Shown here: piece by piece, positions 1 to 11,810 of the stretch
How positions within the stretch are numbered: the first letter of the stretch is position 1
Layout: each line of letters opens with the position of its first letter
Notes under the pieces: model-generated
Database searches by the model: none
What the model was told of the DNA's origin: nothing
The model's input: only the letters and a program-made list of their open reading frames with translations
Made by a program: the position numbers and the translations under genes
From: Rhizophagus irregularis
Taxonomy: Eukaryota; Glomeromycota; Glomeromycetes; Glomerales; Glomeraceae
DNA: 64,000 nt
Reading direction: 5' to 3'
Assembly: GCF_026210795.1 (NCBI RefSeq)
Contig: NC_089441.1
Location: forward strand, 2,046,001 to 2,110,000

Positions 1-619
1 TAATATATTATTCACATGTATTGAAATTAATAAAAACTTAATTTTATAACAGATAAATAATTAAAATAAATTAATTCCTATTTATCACTGAGATCTACAA
101 ATATACTTTATAATTAAATAAAAAAATTGCGAAAATTTTAATCATGTTATCTAAAATTCTAAATGATTTTTGTGATTTTTAATTTTAATAAACGTTATAA
201 TAATTTATCGTGAATCGAACCATAGATTATACATTCTGCTATTCCCATTCTTGAGATTATAAGAAATTTCGCGTGGGCAATATAATAGTTAATTTTTCTG
301 CGCCAATATACCGTCATTATACACTACTATTGATTAAAATAATTGACCCACCATAAAAATAAGGAAGATTTTTTTTTTTTATGGACGCTATATTTTCAAC
401 TGCATACACTGACTGTATCGTTACAATTAACATAATATAATAAAATAAAATATAAAGCAGATCCTTACGTGACAAGTTTGAAATATCGTTATGTGATTGT
501 CATACGTATGGCAAGCCGTGCTTGCGAATAATTTGTATTGGGGTTTTTTAGACGAAAATTATATTTAAAGGTACTATTCCAATTGGTAGAAATCAAAAAA
601 AAAAATAATAATAATAAAA
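1..619. other. AT-rich upstream region, no gene seen
   Basis: No ORF or RNA gene is recognisable. The last part is the presumed promoter of the F-box gene at 620; a CCAAT-like word lies near 577 and a run of A/AAT repeats directly precedes the start codon. Confidence 0.5.
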
Positions 620-2065
620 ATGTCTAATCTTAATAAAGATATACTTTACTTGATATTTGAGAATCTACAATATGACTTACATACTCTATATTCATGTTCA
701 ATGGTAAATAGACTTTGGTGCGCTATTGCAATCCCAATTTTATGGAGGAATCCTTGGCTTTATCATAAAATTGTTAGTAAAAGAAATCTATTCAACGTTA
801 TCGTTCCGTACTTATCCGACGGAATGAAACAACTTATAACAAATAAAAATATTGAATCGCCTCTATTTGATTATTTATCTTTTGGCAGAAGTATCACTGT
901 GATGGCCATAGACAATATATTAATTTCCATTGGTTCTAATTTAATTCATAATCAATTTCTTTTATTAAAACGAGAAATTTACCAACTCTTGTTAAGTAAA
1001 TATTCAAAAGTACAATATCTCAACGTGGTGAACACTAATCACCGATTCTCAGAAGTTTATCCACTAATAGAATTACTCACGGAATTAGTCTGTGACACCA
1101 TAATTAATCCCTCCTACCTTTGTGAATTAGGAAAAATCTGTAAATCTATACAAAAAATTAAAATAATCAATAAATGTACAAGATTTAACTATGGAATAGT
1201 AGAATTAATCAAAGCTCAAACAAATTTAAAATATTTTGAATGGAATGACGAATTCAAAGAAGATGTATTTAGAGAGGATCTATACGAAAAAGTCTTCTCC
1301 ACGTTAGCAAAAAAGAAGAATGTTCTTAATCATTTGAAGGTATTCTTTTTATATGTTTACCCATACAACTATACATTGTTGTTTGATGGTGTATTATATA
1401 AATTTGATAAATTAAGATCTTTATTAATTAATTGTGATGACCTTCATTTCACGAGCGAACAATCAAATAAATTAAAATATCCTAACCTTGAGATCCTTAA
1501 AATAGATTATATAAAATTAAATGTGGCTTCTAGTGTGATTAAAAATAGCGGGGGGAATATCAAAGAAGTTATATTAAATAACCAAGATTTTGTTGAATGG
1601 GAGGAAAATTTTTCGGACGATTCTCTTGAATTTATTCGTAATATTTGCAAGTACTGCCCATTTATTGAATATTTATCACTTGCATTATCAACAACAGATA
1701 CTCATTTTATAGCATTTGAAAATTTACTAAAAGTTTGTAAAAATTTGCAGTCATTATTGATAATTTTTCAATCAGATCATATGTATAATGATACAATCAT
1801 AGGAGATAAGTTACTTGATATATTAATTAGTTCGAAAACAAATCTAAAAGAGATTAGATTTTTTAATAATTTCAATTTTTCTACAACAAGTTTGAAAAAG
1901 TTCTTTGAAAAGTGGAGAGGTCGACCAGCACTTTCTATGCTTACGTGTGATACAACTTATCAAGTGGATTATTACAAGAATTTATTTAAAATATATGAAA
2001 ATGAAGGTGTAATTAAAAAATTTGAAGTTATATTTGAGGAATGTTTATATATTCATAATTATTGA
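620..2065 (+). CDS. F-box protein with leucine-rich-repeat-like C-terminal part
   Basis: This is an uninterrupted 481-codon ORF. Residues 1-45 look like an F-box (N-terminal LNKDILYLIFENL, then L-x2-CSMVNRLWCAIAIPILWRNP), the pattern of F-box proteins that dock on Skp1 in SCF ubiquitin ligases. The remaining 430 or so residues are Leu/Ile/Asn-rich with spaced motifs such as LKYFEW and LEYLSL-type strands, as in degenerate LRR substrate-binding regions; the target cannot be read from sequence. The start is the first ATG of the frame and begins the F-box directly. There is no intron. About 480 residues is typical of the large F-box families of Rhizophagus-like fungi (family knowledge). Two other F-box genes lie at 41.5 and 55.6 kb. 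An SCF adaptor role is inferred. Confidence 0.85.
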   Translation: MSNLNKDILYLIFENLQYDLHTLYSCSMVNRLWCAIAIPILWRNPWLYHKIVSKRNLFNVIVPYLSDGMKQLITNKNIESPLFDYLSFGRSITVMAIDNILISIGSNLIHNQFLLLKREIYQLLLSKYSKVQYLNVVNTNHRFSEVYPLIELLTELVCDTIINPSYLCELGKICKSIQKIKIINKCTRFNYGIVELIKAQTNLKYFEWNDEFKEDVFREDLYEKVFSTLAKKKNVLNHLKVFFLYVYPYNYTLLFDGVLYKFDKLRSLLINCDDLHFTSEQSNKLKYPNLEILKIDYIKLNVASSVIKNSGGNIKEVILNNQDFVEWEENFSDDSLEFIRNICKYCPFIEYLSLALSTTDTHFIAFENLLKVCKNLQSLLIIFQSDHMYNDTIIGDKLLDILISSKTNLKEIRFFNNFNFSTTSLKKFFEKWRGRPALSMLTCDTTYQVDYYKNLFKIYENEGVIKKFEVIFEECLYIHNY

Positions 2066-2999
2066 TTTTATGTTTTTTTTCGCGATATTATATATTATAA
2101 ATAAATAAAGTTTTTTTTCGCAATATTATATATTCTAAATTATGTATAGTAAACGTAGTATTTGACATGATCTTTCAAATTTTAAGTATTTACAAATTAT
2201 GCGTAATATTTAGAGAATATTTAAAGCACGGGAGAAATATTTGGAAAGTAGTTATATCATAAAATATGGATTATTTCGCACCTATCAACGTGTTAATTTT
2301 TAGATATTTTTGTCACACAAAGCATTACATGGCGTAGTAAGATTGGGGACGAACATTAAAAAATTTTTATTTGGTCTTGATACAATAAATTGATAAATAC
2401 TTCTTCTTTAAGCCAAAAATATAATAGATATGATTCTGATAATATAAATAATATCCGTTATGGGATCTCACTTTGCGCAATAATTTCTGGATTTTTTTTT
2501 TTGTAAAATTAAAAGTACAATGAGTTTGAGTGTAAAGTTCCTATAATGTGTACAATAAAATAAATGTGAATTAGTTATATGACTTGAAAAATATAAAAAA
2601 TAGACTATACAGGTGAGAAATGTGTTTTTTGTTAGTGAAATTGAAATCGTCATCTGACGCATAACATATAGTTCTATATAATTTTGTAGTAAAATTCACG
2701 TTGATATTTGTTTAGATATTAAGTTCATCGCTGCAATTATTTCCGCAGCAAATAAGCTTTTCATTGGTAAACAAGCGAATGTACACATTTTTTACACATT
2801 TTCACTTTCACAAGAACGTCATTGATAATTTTCGTAATCGTGTATTTGTTTTTAGTTCATAATTATATAGATCCGATATGTTTATAAAAAATTCTTTTTC
2901 ATGTTTTTGAATTTCTGAATTATTTGTATGTAACATGATTATGTGAACTAAACAATTTTTCTTGCGAGGATCGATTGAACGAAAATTTTTGAATATTTA
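2066..2999. other. Intergenic, no gene seen
   Basis: AT-rich DNA downstream of the F-box gene. A short direct duplication (ttttttttcgcgatattatat and a near copy) lies at about 2074-2140. No supported coding region was found on either strand. Confidence 0.5.
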
Positions 3000-4910
<1,911 letters not shown>

Positions 4911-5368
4911 TTGTGATTCGTTTTATAAAAAAAAAATGTTATATTAATAAAAAATTTTTCAGAAAAATGATCACGTGTCCGAGTTTCTTCGGAATAAAAA
5001 CTAGATTTATCAGTCTTTTCCAGATTTTTTTTTATAGGGTAATAAAGGGATATATGAGAAAAAATAAGTTCTGTATTTAACAATATCTCTTCAATCTTTA
5101 ATAAAGTATGCATCTGCGAAATTCCTGCCGATTAAAAATTATATCTTTAGGTTGAACATATTTACTACCATCTGATACTGTATGTTGGCTGTAGTCAAGT
5201 ACCATTTTGATACAAAAAAATAAAGTTCTAAGTTAGTATAGTAATTAGATTGTACTTATCATCGCCTCCTATTATCTGCATATTGATATCAAAGAAATAT
5301 GACAAAACATTTAATATGACGATTAAAAGAAATTATCTTCTTTCATCGTTATTAACTTTATTTTACAG
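4911..5368. other. Intergenic between LINE relic and microexon array
   Basis: No convincing gene. A polypyrimidine/AG acceptor (ttttacag) ends at 5368, so an upstream exon of the following array may lie here, but I could not identify it. Confidence 0.35.
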
Positions 5369-6132
5369 AATGCGTGGAAAAAGTTAAAGGTAAGTAAAAT
5401 CTCGAAACTTCTTATTTTTTTTTAAAGGAAGCGTTGAGCCGTTGACTGACCAACGTTTCTTTATTTTTTTTTGTAGGTTCTTCCAATACGGAATCATGGG
5501 TGCTAGTAAGTTTCGTAATTTCGAAAATTTATTTTCTGACTTTTATTTAAAGAAACATAAACTAATGTTTCTTTTGTATCCTTTTGTAGGTTTTGGACTT
5601 TTGAGTGAATTGGGAGGCGGTAAGTTTCTTTGCGAAACTTTCTTTATTTTTATTAATTTGGAACGTTCACTAACGTTTCTCATTTTTTTTTTGGAAACGC
5701 TAGAATCGTAAATTTCGTAATGTGCCGTTAAGAAACTAAAAAAAAAAATTGTTATTATTAATTAGAAACGTTACTAACGTTTCTATATACTTTCTTTTAG
5801 GTTTCAGATCCAGAATACGTTTAGAGACACCGGAACTGTAAGTTTCTCAACGTAATATAAATTTTTTAGTTTTTATTCTTATAATTAGAAACGTTTGCTA
5901 ACATTTCTATTTACTTTCTTTTGTAGGTTTCGATGGTTTCGTGCTTGGGACACTGGAATGTAAGTTACGCCAGCGAAACTTAAATTTTTTCTTTGGATCC
6001 TTTTTTCGGTGGTTAAAGTCATTAGTTTTTCATTTTATTTATCTATTTTTTTTTTTAAAAAAAAAGAAACAGTTACTAATGTTTCTTGTTTTTTTCAATT
6101 GTAGATTTTGGGTACGATTCGATACAATATAA
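5369..6132 (+). CDS. Candidate microexon gene with repeated ~30-nt exons
   Basis: A regular chain of good splice sites defines exons of about 21-37 nt: 5369-5389, 5477-5505, 5590-5619, 5801-5837, 5927-5959 and a terminal exon from 6105. Donors are mostly GTAAGT and acceptors are T-rich with TAG. Starting at ATG 5496 and splicing 5505/5590, 5619/5801, 5837/5927 and 5959/6105 gives one open frame of 45 codons ending at the TAA at 6130-6132. The peptide has repeats beginning with Phe at or next to exon joins: FGLLSELGGG, FRSRIRLETPEL, FRWFRAWDTGI, FWVRFDTI. Intron 5620-5800 encloses a decayed exon end (gaaacgctagaatc before a GTAAAT donor). The first exon has a stop in this frame, so either it is 5' leader or the frame begins elsewhere. 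I do not recognise the family. The one-repeat-per-exon layout recalls SP7-like effectors of arbuscular mycorrhizal fungi, but only in architecture. Confidence 0.4.
5430..6085 (+). promoter_or_regulatory. Palindromes around the branch-site-like motif in consecutive introns
   Basis: Every intron of the microexon array carries an inverted repeat whose loop or inner arm holds a branch-point-like CTAAC/CTAAT/CTGAC word. Examples: 5552-5571 (GAAACAT..ATGTTTC), 5661-5679 (AACGTT..AACGTT), 5765-5783 (GAAACGTT act AACGTTTC, perfect 8-bp arms), 5888-5907, 6066-6085, and a looser one at 5430-5457. Each lies about 20-35 nt before the acceptor. Any role in splice-site pairing or regulated splicing is inferred. 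Confidence 0.6.
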
Positions 6133-6479
6133 ATTACAGACGATGACTATTTACTGGGTAGTTTGTTAGAATTTTCAAGTTTTGCCTGTGAACTATGTGT
6201 TATGGTGTTATAGAAGAACAGCTAAGTTTTTTTAAAAAAATAATACCAAAATATTTCATAAGACTTTTTTTAAATTTTACAATTATTTCTTATTAGCGAA
6301 ATAGAACCATTAAATCCAAATGATAATTTTCCTATTGAAATTCTTTGATGTATTTCTTCAATTCCGACAGTCAAGTACCCACCAATAAAAATTATTTAAG
6401 AAATGGCTATGAAAATCTTTTTTAGAGAAAGATATTGAAAAAGCACGAAAAGGTATGAATTAATTGAAAATTTTACAAT
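6133..6479. other. Intergenic, no gene seen
   Basis: Short AT-rich stretch between the microexon array and the hAT-type element; nothing supported. Confidence 0.45.
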
Positions 6480-6487
6480 ATAAAGAG

Positions 6488-6939
6488 CAGTGTTGGGCAA
6501 TTGGACAATTGGACGTTTTGGACATTTGTCCAAAACCTGTCCAAAACTTGTCCAAAACCAAAACCTTTTTTTCATTGGACAGGTTTTGGACAGATCACAT
6601 GACAAAAAATTTAATTTTGGCCAGAATTATGACTAATTTTGGCTAATTTTAATTTTAGTTCAATTATTAAATTACTTCAAAAATCTTTAAATGTTAATTT
6701 TTAATATTATTTTAATTTTACATTAATTTTATTATTTAATTATATTAAATATTTACTTTTTTAACATTTTAACATTATATTTTCATTTTATTTTTAGTTT
6801 CAGTTAATAAATATTAGGACTCTTGAGCAGTTTTAAACTGTCCAAAACTATGTCCAAAACTATGTCCAAAACTGGTTTTGGACAGTCCAAAATTGTCCAA
6901 TTAAAAAAACCAATTGGACAAGTCCAAAACCCAACACTG
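6488..6939. mobile_element. hAT-type non-autonomous element (MITE)
   Basis: The element has perfect 10-bp outer terminal inverted repeats, CAGTGTTGGG at 6488-6497 and CCCAACACTG at 6930-6939. It is flanked by a perfect 8-bp target-site duplication ATAAAGAG at 6480-6487 and 6940-6947. An 8-bp duplication and CAGTG-type ends are the hAT signature. Subterminal DNA is packed with TGTCCAAAAC and its complement. There is no transposase, so it must have been moved in trans. Confidence 0.9.
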
Positions 6940-6947
6940 ATAAAGAG

Positions 6948-7701
6948 TATAGAACAAGACAATAAAGGACAAGTCCATAATAACGCATATTGTGCCATAT
7001 TTGGTCGTAACACTTTTCGTTTGAATATTTCAATATTTAAAATCATAATCCAAACTTTTTCTCCAGCGAACACTGCTTCACCATCAAATCAAGATGCATC
7101 CTAACGCGTCAATTCTCAATCTACTTCCGTTGAAATACGCGGTGATGACTCGGAAACCAAACAATCCTTATGTAACATCATCTATTGGATTAAAGCTTTT
7201 GTCTAGCAATTTTTAATATCATTCACCAAATTATTTAGTATATACTTTTAATATTATCTCGCAAGTTTAATACCAATAGTGTTGGCAAACCTGAACATCA
7301 AATGGACCAATTTACTATAGATTTAAAGTACAAATGACCAAAATATCTCAACTGCAATTATTAATCATGATAGTCGGTTAATAACACACATCACACGTTT
7401 AAAATTTAGAAATTCTCGTCCAAATGAGCTTTATTATTAAGAAAGAAAATGATGGAGCCACATTTAGCAATGAGATTAAAAAAAATTAAAACAATTCAAT
7501 ATCTTCGATTCATTCTTACTCTTATATTTTATAATCATGATATGCCATTCCAAAATATTATTGTAAGCTTTCTTTTGACCCTTAACGCATTGTAGCAAAA
7601 GCGATTTTATTACTGCGCCGAATTTCGAGATTACGAGGCACGTGCTAAAGATCACGATTCTTCTTTGTGAATCAGATGATTTTGTCCATTTTCTGTTATT
7701 T
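6948..7701. other. Intergenic, no gene seen
   Basis: AT-rich sequence with no supported ORF or RNA gene. Confidence 0.4.
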
Positions 7702-7814
7702 CTGTAAAAATGAGCCTTTCCCGGATTCCGTAATATAAGGTTATTAATTCCAGAAATATGAGTCTTTTACGGAAAAAAAGATGGAATATAAAAACAGATC
7801 GACTTTTTTTACAG
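7702..7814. repeat. Short dispersed repeat with CTGTAAAAA ends
   Basis: The copy starts ctgtaaaaatgagcc and ends tttttttacag, a short inverted pair. A second copy is at 9975-10121 sharing aaaaatgagcctttc, ataaggttattaattcc and aaaaaagatggaatat. No target duplication was evident. Confidence 0.6.
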
Positions 7815-8337
7815 GTAGAACATACATTTCTTTTACTCTTTAGGAAAATAATCTACATTTAAAAATTATATGTATTTCTTTTTGGATCTAACTCCTGATT
7901 TCAAATTAACATATACTGATTGTAAAAAGAAATGTGATGAAGTACTGTGAAGAAAACTAGTTTCTATCTGTAAAACCATACTCTATTCACTTATACGCGA
8001 CTATACTTAAACATTAAATACTGCACATTCGCACCGTGGACTGACATTAAAAAATAGAATTATAAAATTACGTAATTAAATTAATTTATCGTCAAAATCT
8101 TTAAACTCGTAATTCTCTTTTACTCTTTTATTTTAAAGATGAATTAACGTTAAAATCTGAGTTTTTTTTCATAATTTATTTCTTAATATTTTTCAATACC
8201 ACGCACCTAAACATATTTCAATTCAATTAATTATAATTGTTCCAGCTAATTTGTATATGATATGAAATACAAAACAAGATGAAATAGGTCATATAAAATT
8301 TAACATGATACAAGATGTAAACCGCACCGCAGTTTAA
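7815..8337. other. Intergenic, no gene seen
   Basis: No supported feature. Confidence 0.4.
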
Positions 8338-8805
8338 TCAATCATTGAAATCAAAAAATTTCTTTAAAAAATAATAATCTACGATGATGGTCCCAAATTC
8401 TCCATGTTCTTTCGTATTCGTCCAAATAACTCCTAATCCATGATCTGCAAATGAGTCAATAGTTGAATAATCATCATTTGAGAAGGTAGAAGTAGATATA
8501 CTAGTTGATGTATCATAACCACAACTTGTGGTTTCGCTAGAAATAGATTCATCACCTTCACCATCTTTCTCATCATAATTTGTATCTAAATTAATACATA
8601 AAAATGTTTGTTCTTTGTTATTTAAATAATAATATTTATTCTTTAGTTTGGTATTAAAAATATCATGTAATGCTTTGTAAATTATTAATATATTCAATAT
8701 CTTCCAAAGAAGGAGAATATAATGTTCGAGTGTAAGATTCGGTGATATTAATGATATCTCTTTAGATAATTGAACGATCAAATTCAAATTTTGATAATGT
8801 AACAT
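8338..8805 (-). CDS. Hypothetical protein, 155 aa
   Basis: This is a single open frame from ATG 8803-8805 to a stop at 8338. The N-terminal half is Leu/Ile-rich (residues about 25-50, LEHYILLLWKILNILIIYK), perhaps a helical or membrane-near segment. The middle (about 80-120) is acidic and Ser/Thr-rich with a run of STSISTSTF. The C-terminus contains GLGVIWTNTKEHGEFGTIIVDYYF, a plausible folded segment. I recognise no family. It could be a real small gene or the surviving exon of an older one; codon use is not obviously random. Confidence 0.35.
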   Translation of the reverse strand: MLHYQNLNLIVQLSKEISLISPNLTLEHYILLLWKILNILIIYKALHDIFNTKLKNKYYYLNNKEQTFLCINLDTNYDEKDGEGDESISSETTSCGYDTSTSISTSTFSNDDYSTIDSFADHGLGVIWTNTKEHGEFGTIIVDYYFLKKFFDFND

Positions 8806-9974
8806 ATCTAGTTAAAATCGTCATTAGAAGGATTGTAAAATAAGTTATATTTTATTATTCGCGAGTTTGACGCGAAATAACAAATATTTCATTTAAGAAA
8901 ATTTGATAAAATTATGAAAAAAAAACACCATTCTCGTTCTAATTCTCGTTCTATATATTATCCAAAGAACAATTGTCATTCTAATCACGTGCACCATGAT
9001 CCATTAATATTTTTTATACATTGCATAAATAAATGTGCATCAAATCTAATTGTCACGCCAATGCATAATATACTTTCTGCATTGGTGTGATAATTAATGC
9101 TGTAGAATTTTATAAATGGAAATGGGCGACAAAAAAAAAAATTTTTTTTTCTTTTTTCTTTTTTTTTCTAAAAAAAAGGGTAAAAAAAAAACTAATAATA
9201 ATTGAATAATAATAGAATATGCCTACTTTGTTTCACCTTTAATAACAGATGAATATTTGGGACATCATATGATTACTTACTTAGCACATGAATTGTATTA
9301 CCATCGATAATAGCCCAGAGGTAATTTCTCTTTTCATGACAATTGTTCAGGCATTCTATTTATGAAGTTTTACATACAATATTAACTAATATATTATATT
9401 TGAATAAATGTTTCCATATACAGTAAGACATACTGTACAGTAACTCGTGGAGGTAATACAACCACTTTGATTAAAGCAAGTCGCCTTTCTTTAAGTACAA
9501 TTATTCAAAGGTTCGTAAGTACTTAAAGTAAAGGCTCCTTGAAGGATTAAACTCTTAGGAATTATAGATATTTTCAAACACTCGAATGTATAATGACTTC
9601 AGAGTGTAATTTGATCACTTTGATCAAAAGTAAATTATCTTTTTGAAGCAAAGTTGTTCAACGAGCGTGATGAAGTTCTCATCAAGGTTAGTATTGATGC
9701 ATTAAACGCTCAACGCAACGAATATCTGTTCTAACTCTCTCTCATTGTGCAACTAATTTAGAGCGCATTTTGACCAATGACCAGCCCTTCTGATGATAAG
9801 TTAATTTCGAGAATAAATAGTAATCATTAAGGTTGGATCAATACTCATAGAATTATTGATAATTTTTATAATAACATTAATGTCCATATTTTATATTATA
9901 AATTTTTTTTAACAAAACTAATAATTAATCTTTATAGCTTTAGGAAAATGAGTTTTTTCTTTAACCTCGGAATG
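8806..9974. other. Intergenic, no gene seen
   Basis: Contains a mixed homopolymer A/T block near 9130-9190. No supported coding region. Confidence 0.4.
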
Positions 9975-10121
9975 CGTAAAAATGAGCCTTTCACGGATCC
10001 ATTCACCGGAAAATGTAAATAATTCGATAAATTCCGTGATATAAGGTTATTAATTCCGGAAATATGAGCCTTTTACGGAAAAAAAGATGGAATATAAAAA
10101 ACGGATCGACTTTTTTTACAG
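9975..10121. repeat. Second copy of the CTGTAAAAA-type dispersed repeat
   Basis: It is similar to 7702-7814 but carries an extra internal segment (atccattcaccggaaaatg and neighbours). It ends cgactttttttacagg like the first copy and is in the same orientation. Confidence 0.6.
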
Positions 10122-11227
10122 GGATCATTAAAAAAAAAACAAAAAGTTCCGTCAGTAAGTTCATATCATATTAAATACGTCATCCTAATTAATTATCCAA
10201 ATTAACATTATTCTTTTGCATTTAGGAATTATGCTCCCTTGGTCTTTCCAATTTTTGACCCTTATAAATACTCAACCCCTCAAAAATCAACACGTTAGTT
10301 AAATATTCTTTTTACCTCATTAAATTACCATCTATTATCGAACATTTAAACACAATGCGGAATATCTGCATTACATTATGTATCACATCTATTTAATTAT
10401 GAACTAAAGGGCGTAAATACTTTATATACTGTATAATCAAATGATAATTATTAGATATTTTTAGTGGAGGTCCGGTTTTGATAGCTTACCTGTCCTGATT
10501 TTAAGACAATTTTTAAAAACTATTAGTATAATAAAAACTCTAGTTCCAAATCCATAGATGAAATTGATAAAGTCGCCAAGTTATAATTTTTTTTTTCTCG
10601 TTAGCGGCGTGCGCGACGATATTTATTAAAAGTATTGTATATATATATATATATATATATTACTGTGTTATTAAATGAGAAGCCAAATTTAATGGTTTAA
10701 AAAAAAAAATTATAAATATAAATCTAGGGTAAAAAGCCCTAATAAATATGATTTAGCGTGTAACTTGGGTAACCTATTCATTAATCAGGCTATATTCATA
10801 GTAAAATTACTTTAGGCTATATTATGAGCCATAGTAATATATATAACGGGAATTAATATAGCCGATTTCCTGATTTTCCCGATTTATTCCTGATTAAAAC
10901 TCGATGAGGGCGTGATGATTTCATTCTCAAAGCTGCATTGTTTATTTATTTATTATCTTAGCCTATATGTAATTTCTAAATAAAGTAGTTTTATATAAAA
11001 ATAATAATAGAATTCACGGAACTTAAAATAACCTTTAGTATTATATATTAAATAAATAAATAAAAGAGTGACAATATTTGATGTGGTCCTCTTATAAAGT
11101 AAGCGTTGAAATAATTTAATAATTTTTTATGCGCTACAAATTAATTTTTTATTATAACAAAAACCGATAAATTATATTTTTTTTTTTATTGTTTTATTAA
11201 AAAAAGTATTTATTAAAAATCTTAATT
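10122..11227. other. Upstream region of membrane-protein gene; TA microsatellite
   Basis: No gene is visible. A (TA)n microsatellite occupies about 10637-10660. The last 150 bases are AT-rich and directly precede the ATG at 11228. Confidence 0.4.
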
Positions 11228-11778
11228 ATGTATATTATAATTAATTCATCACATCTACCATTACAACAAAGGAGACTAATAATCCATAATAATCATTGTC
11301 ATTTACTTTATTTTATTATTTTAATTTTTTTATTTTTTAATAATTTTATATTACTTTGTAATGCACAACAACATGATACTTATTTAACTCATTTTGAGGA
11401 CCCTTCAAAAGGATTAACTATTTTTGACAGTTATACTTATAGGGATGGAACCATTTTATTACAACTTGCCCATTTTAATGAGGATGAATCATGTATTGAT
11501 CCAAATTTAAATTTGGATATTGTATTTCCTAATGGAGCTATTAAACCATTAAATGTTTCTTCTTATCAAATTCCCATTTATAATTATTGTATGTTGGATG
11601 ATGTATTTATCAATTCTATTATAAATGAAGATACAATTTTAATAACTTATTTTTATGGAGATAATGCTGCGACAACAATACATATGGGAATGATCATTGA
11701 TTGGGACGGAAATTGGTTGCAGTAAGTATTTACTTAATTTGGTGTGTTTTTTTTTATAAATTTTTATATACTTATATA

Positions 11779-11810
<32 letters not shown>

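Noticed and set aside
6464-7104. ORFs rich in SKTMSKT or VLDIVLD repeats
   Set aside because: Produced by the TGTCCAAAAC subterminal repeats of the hAT-type element.
10637-10660. TA run as a regulatory signal
   Set aside because: A plain microsatellite; no gene is positioned to use it.
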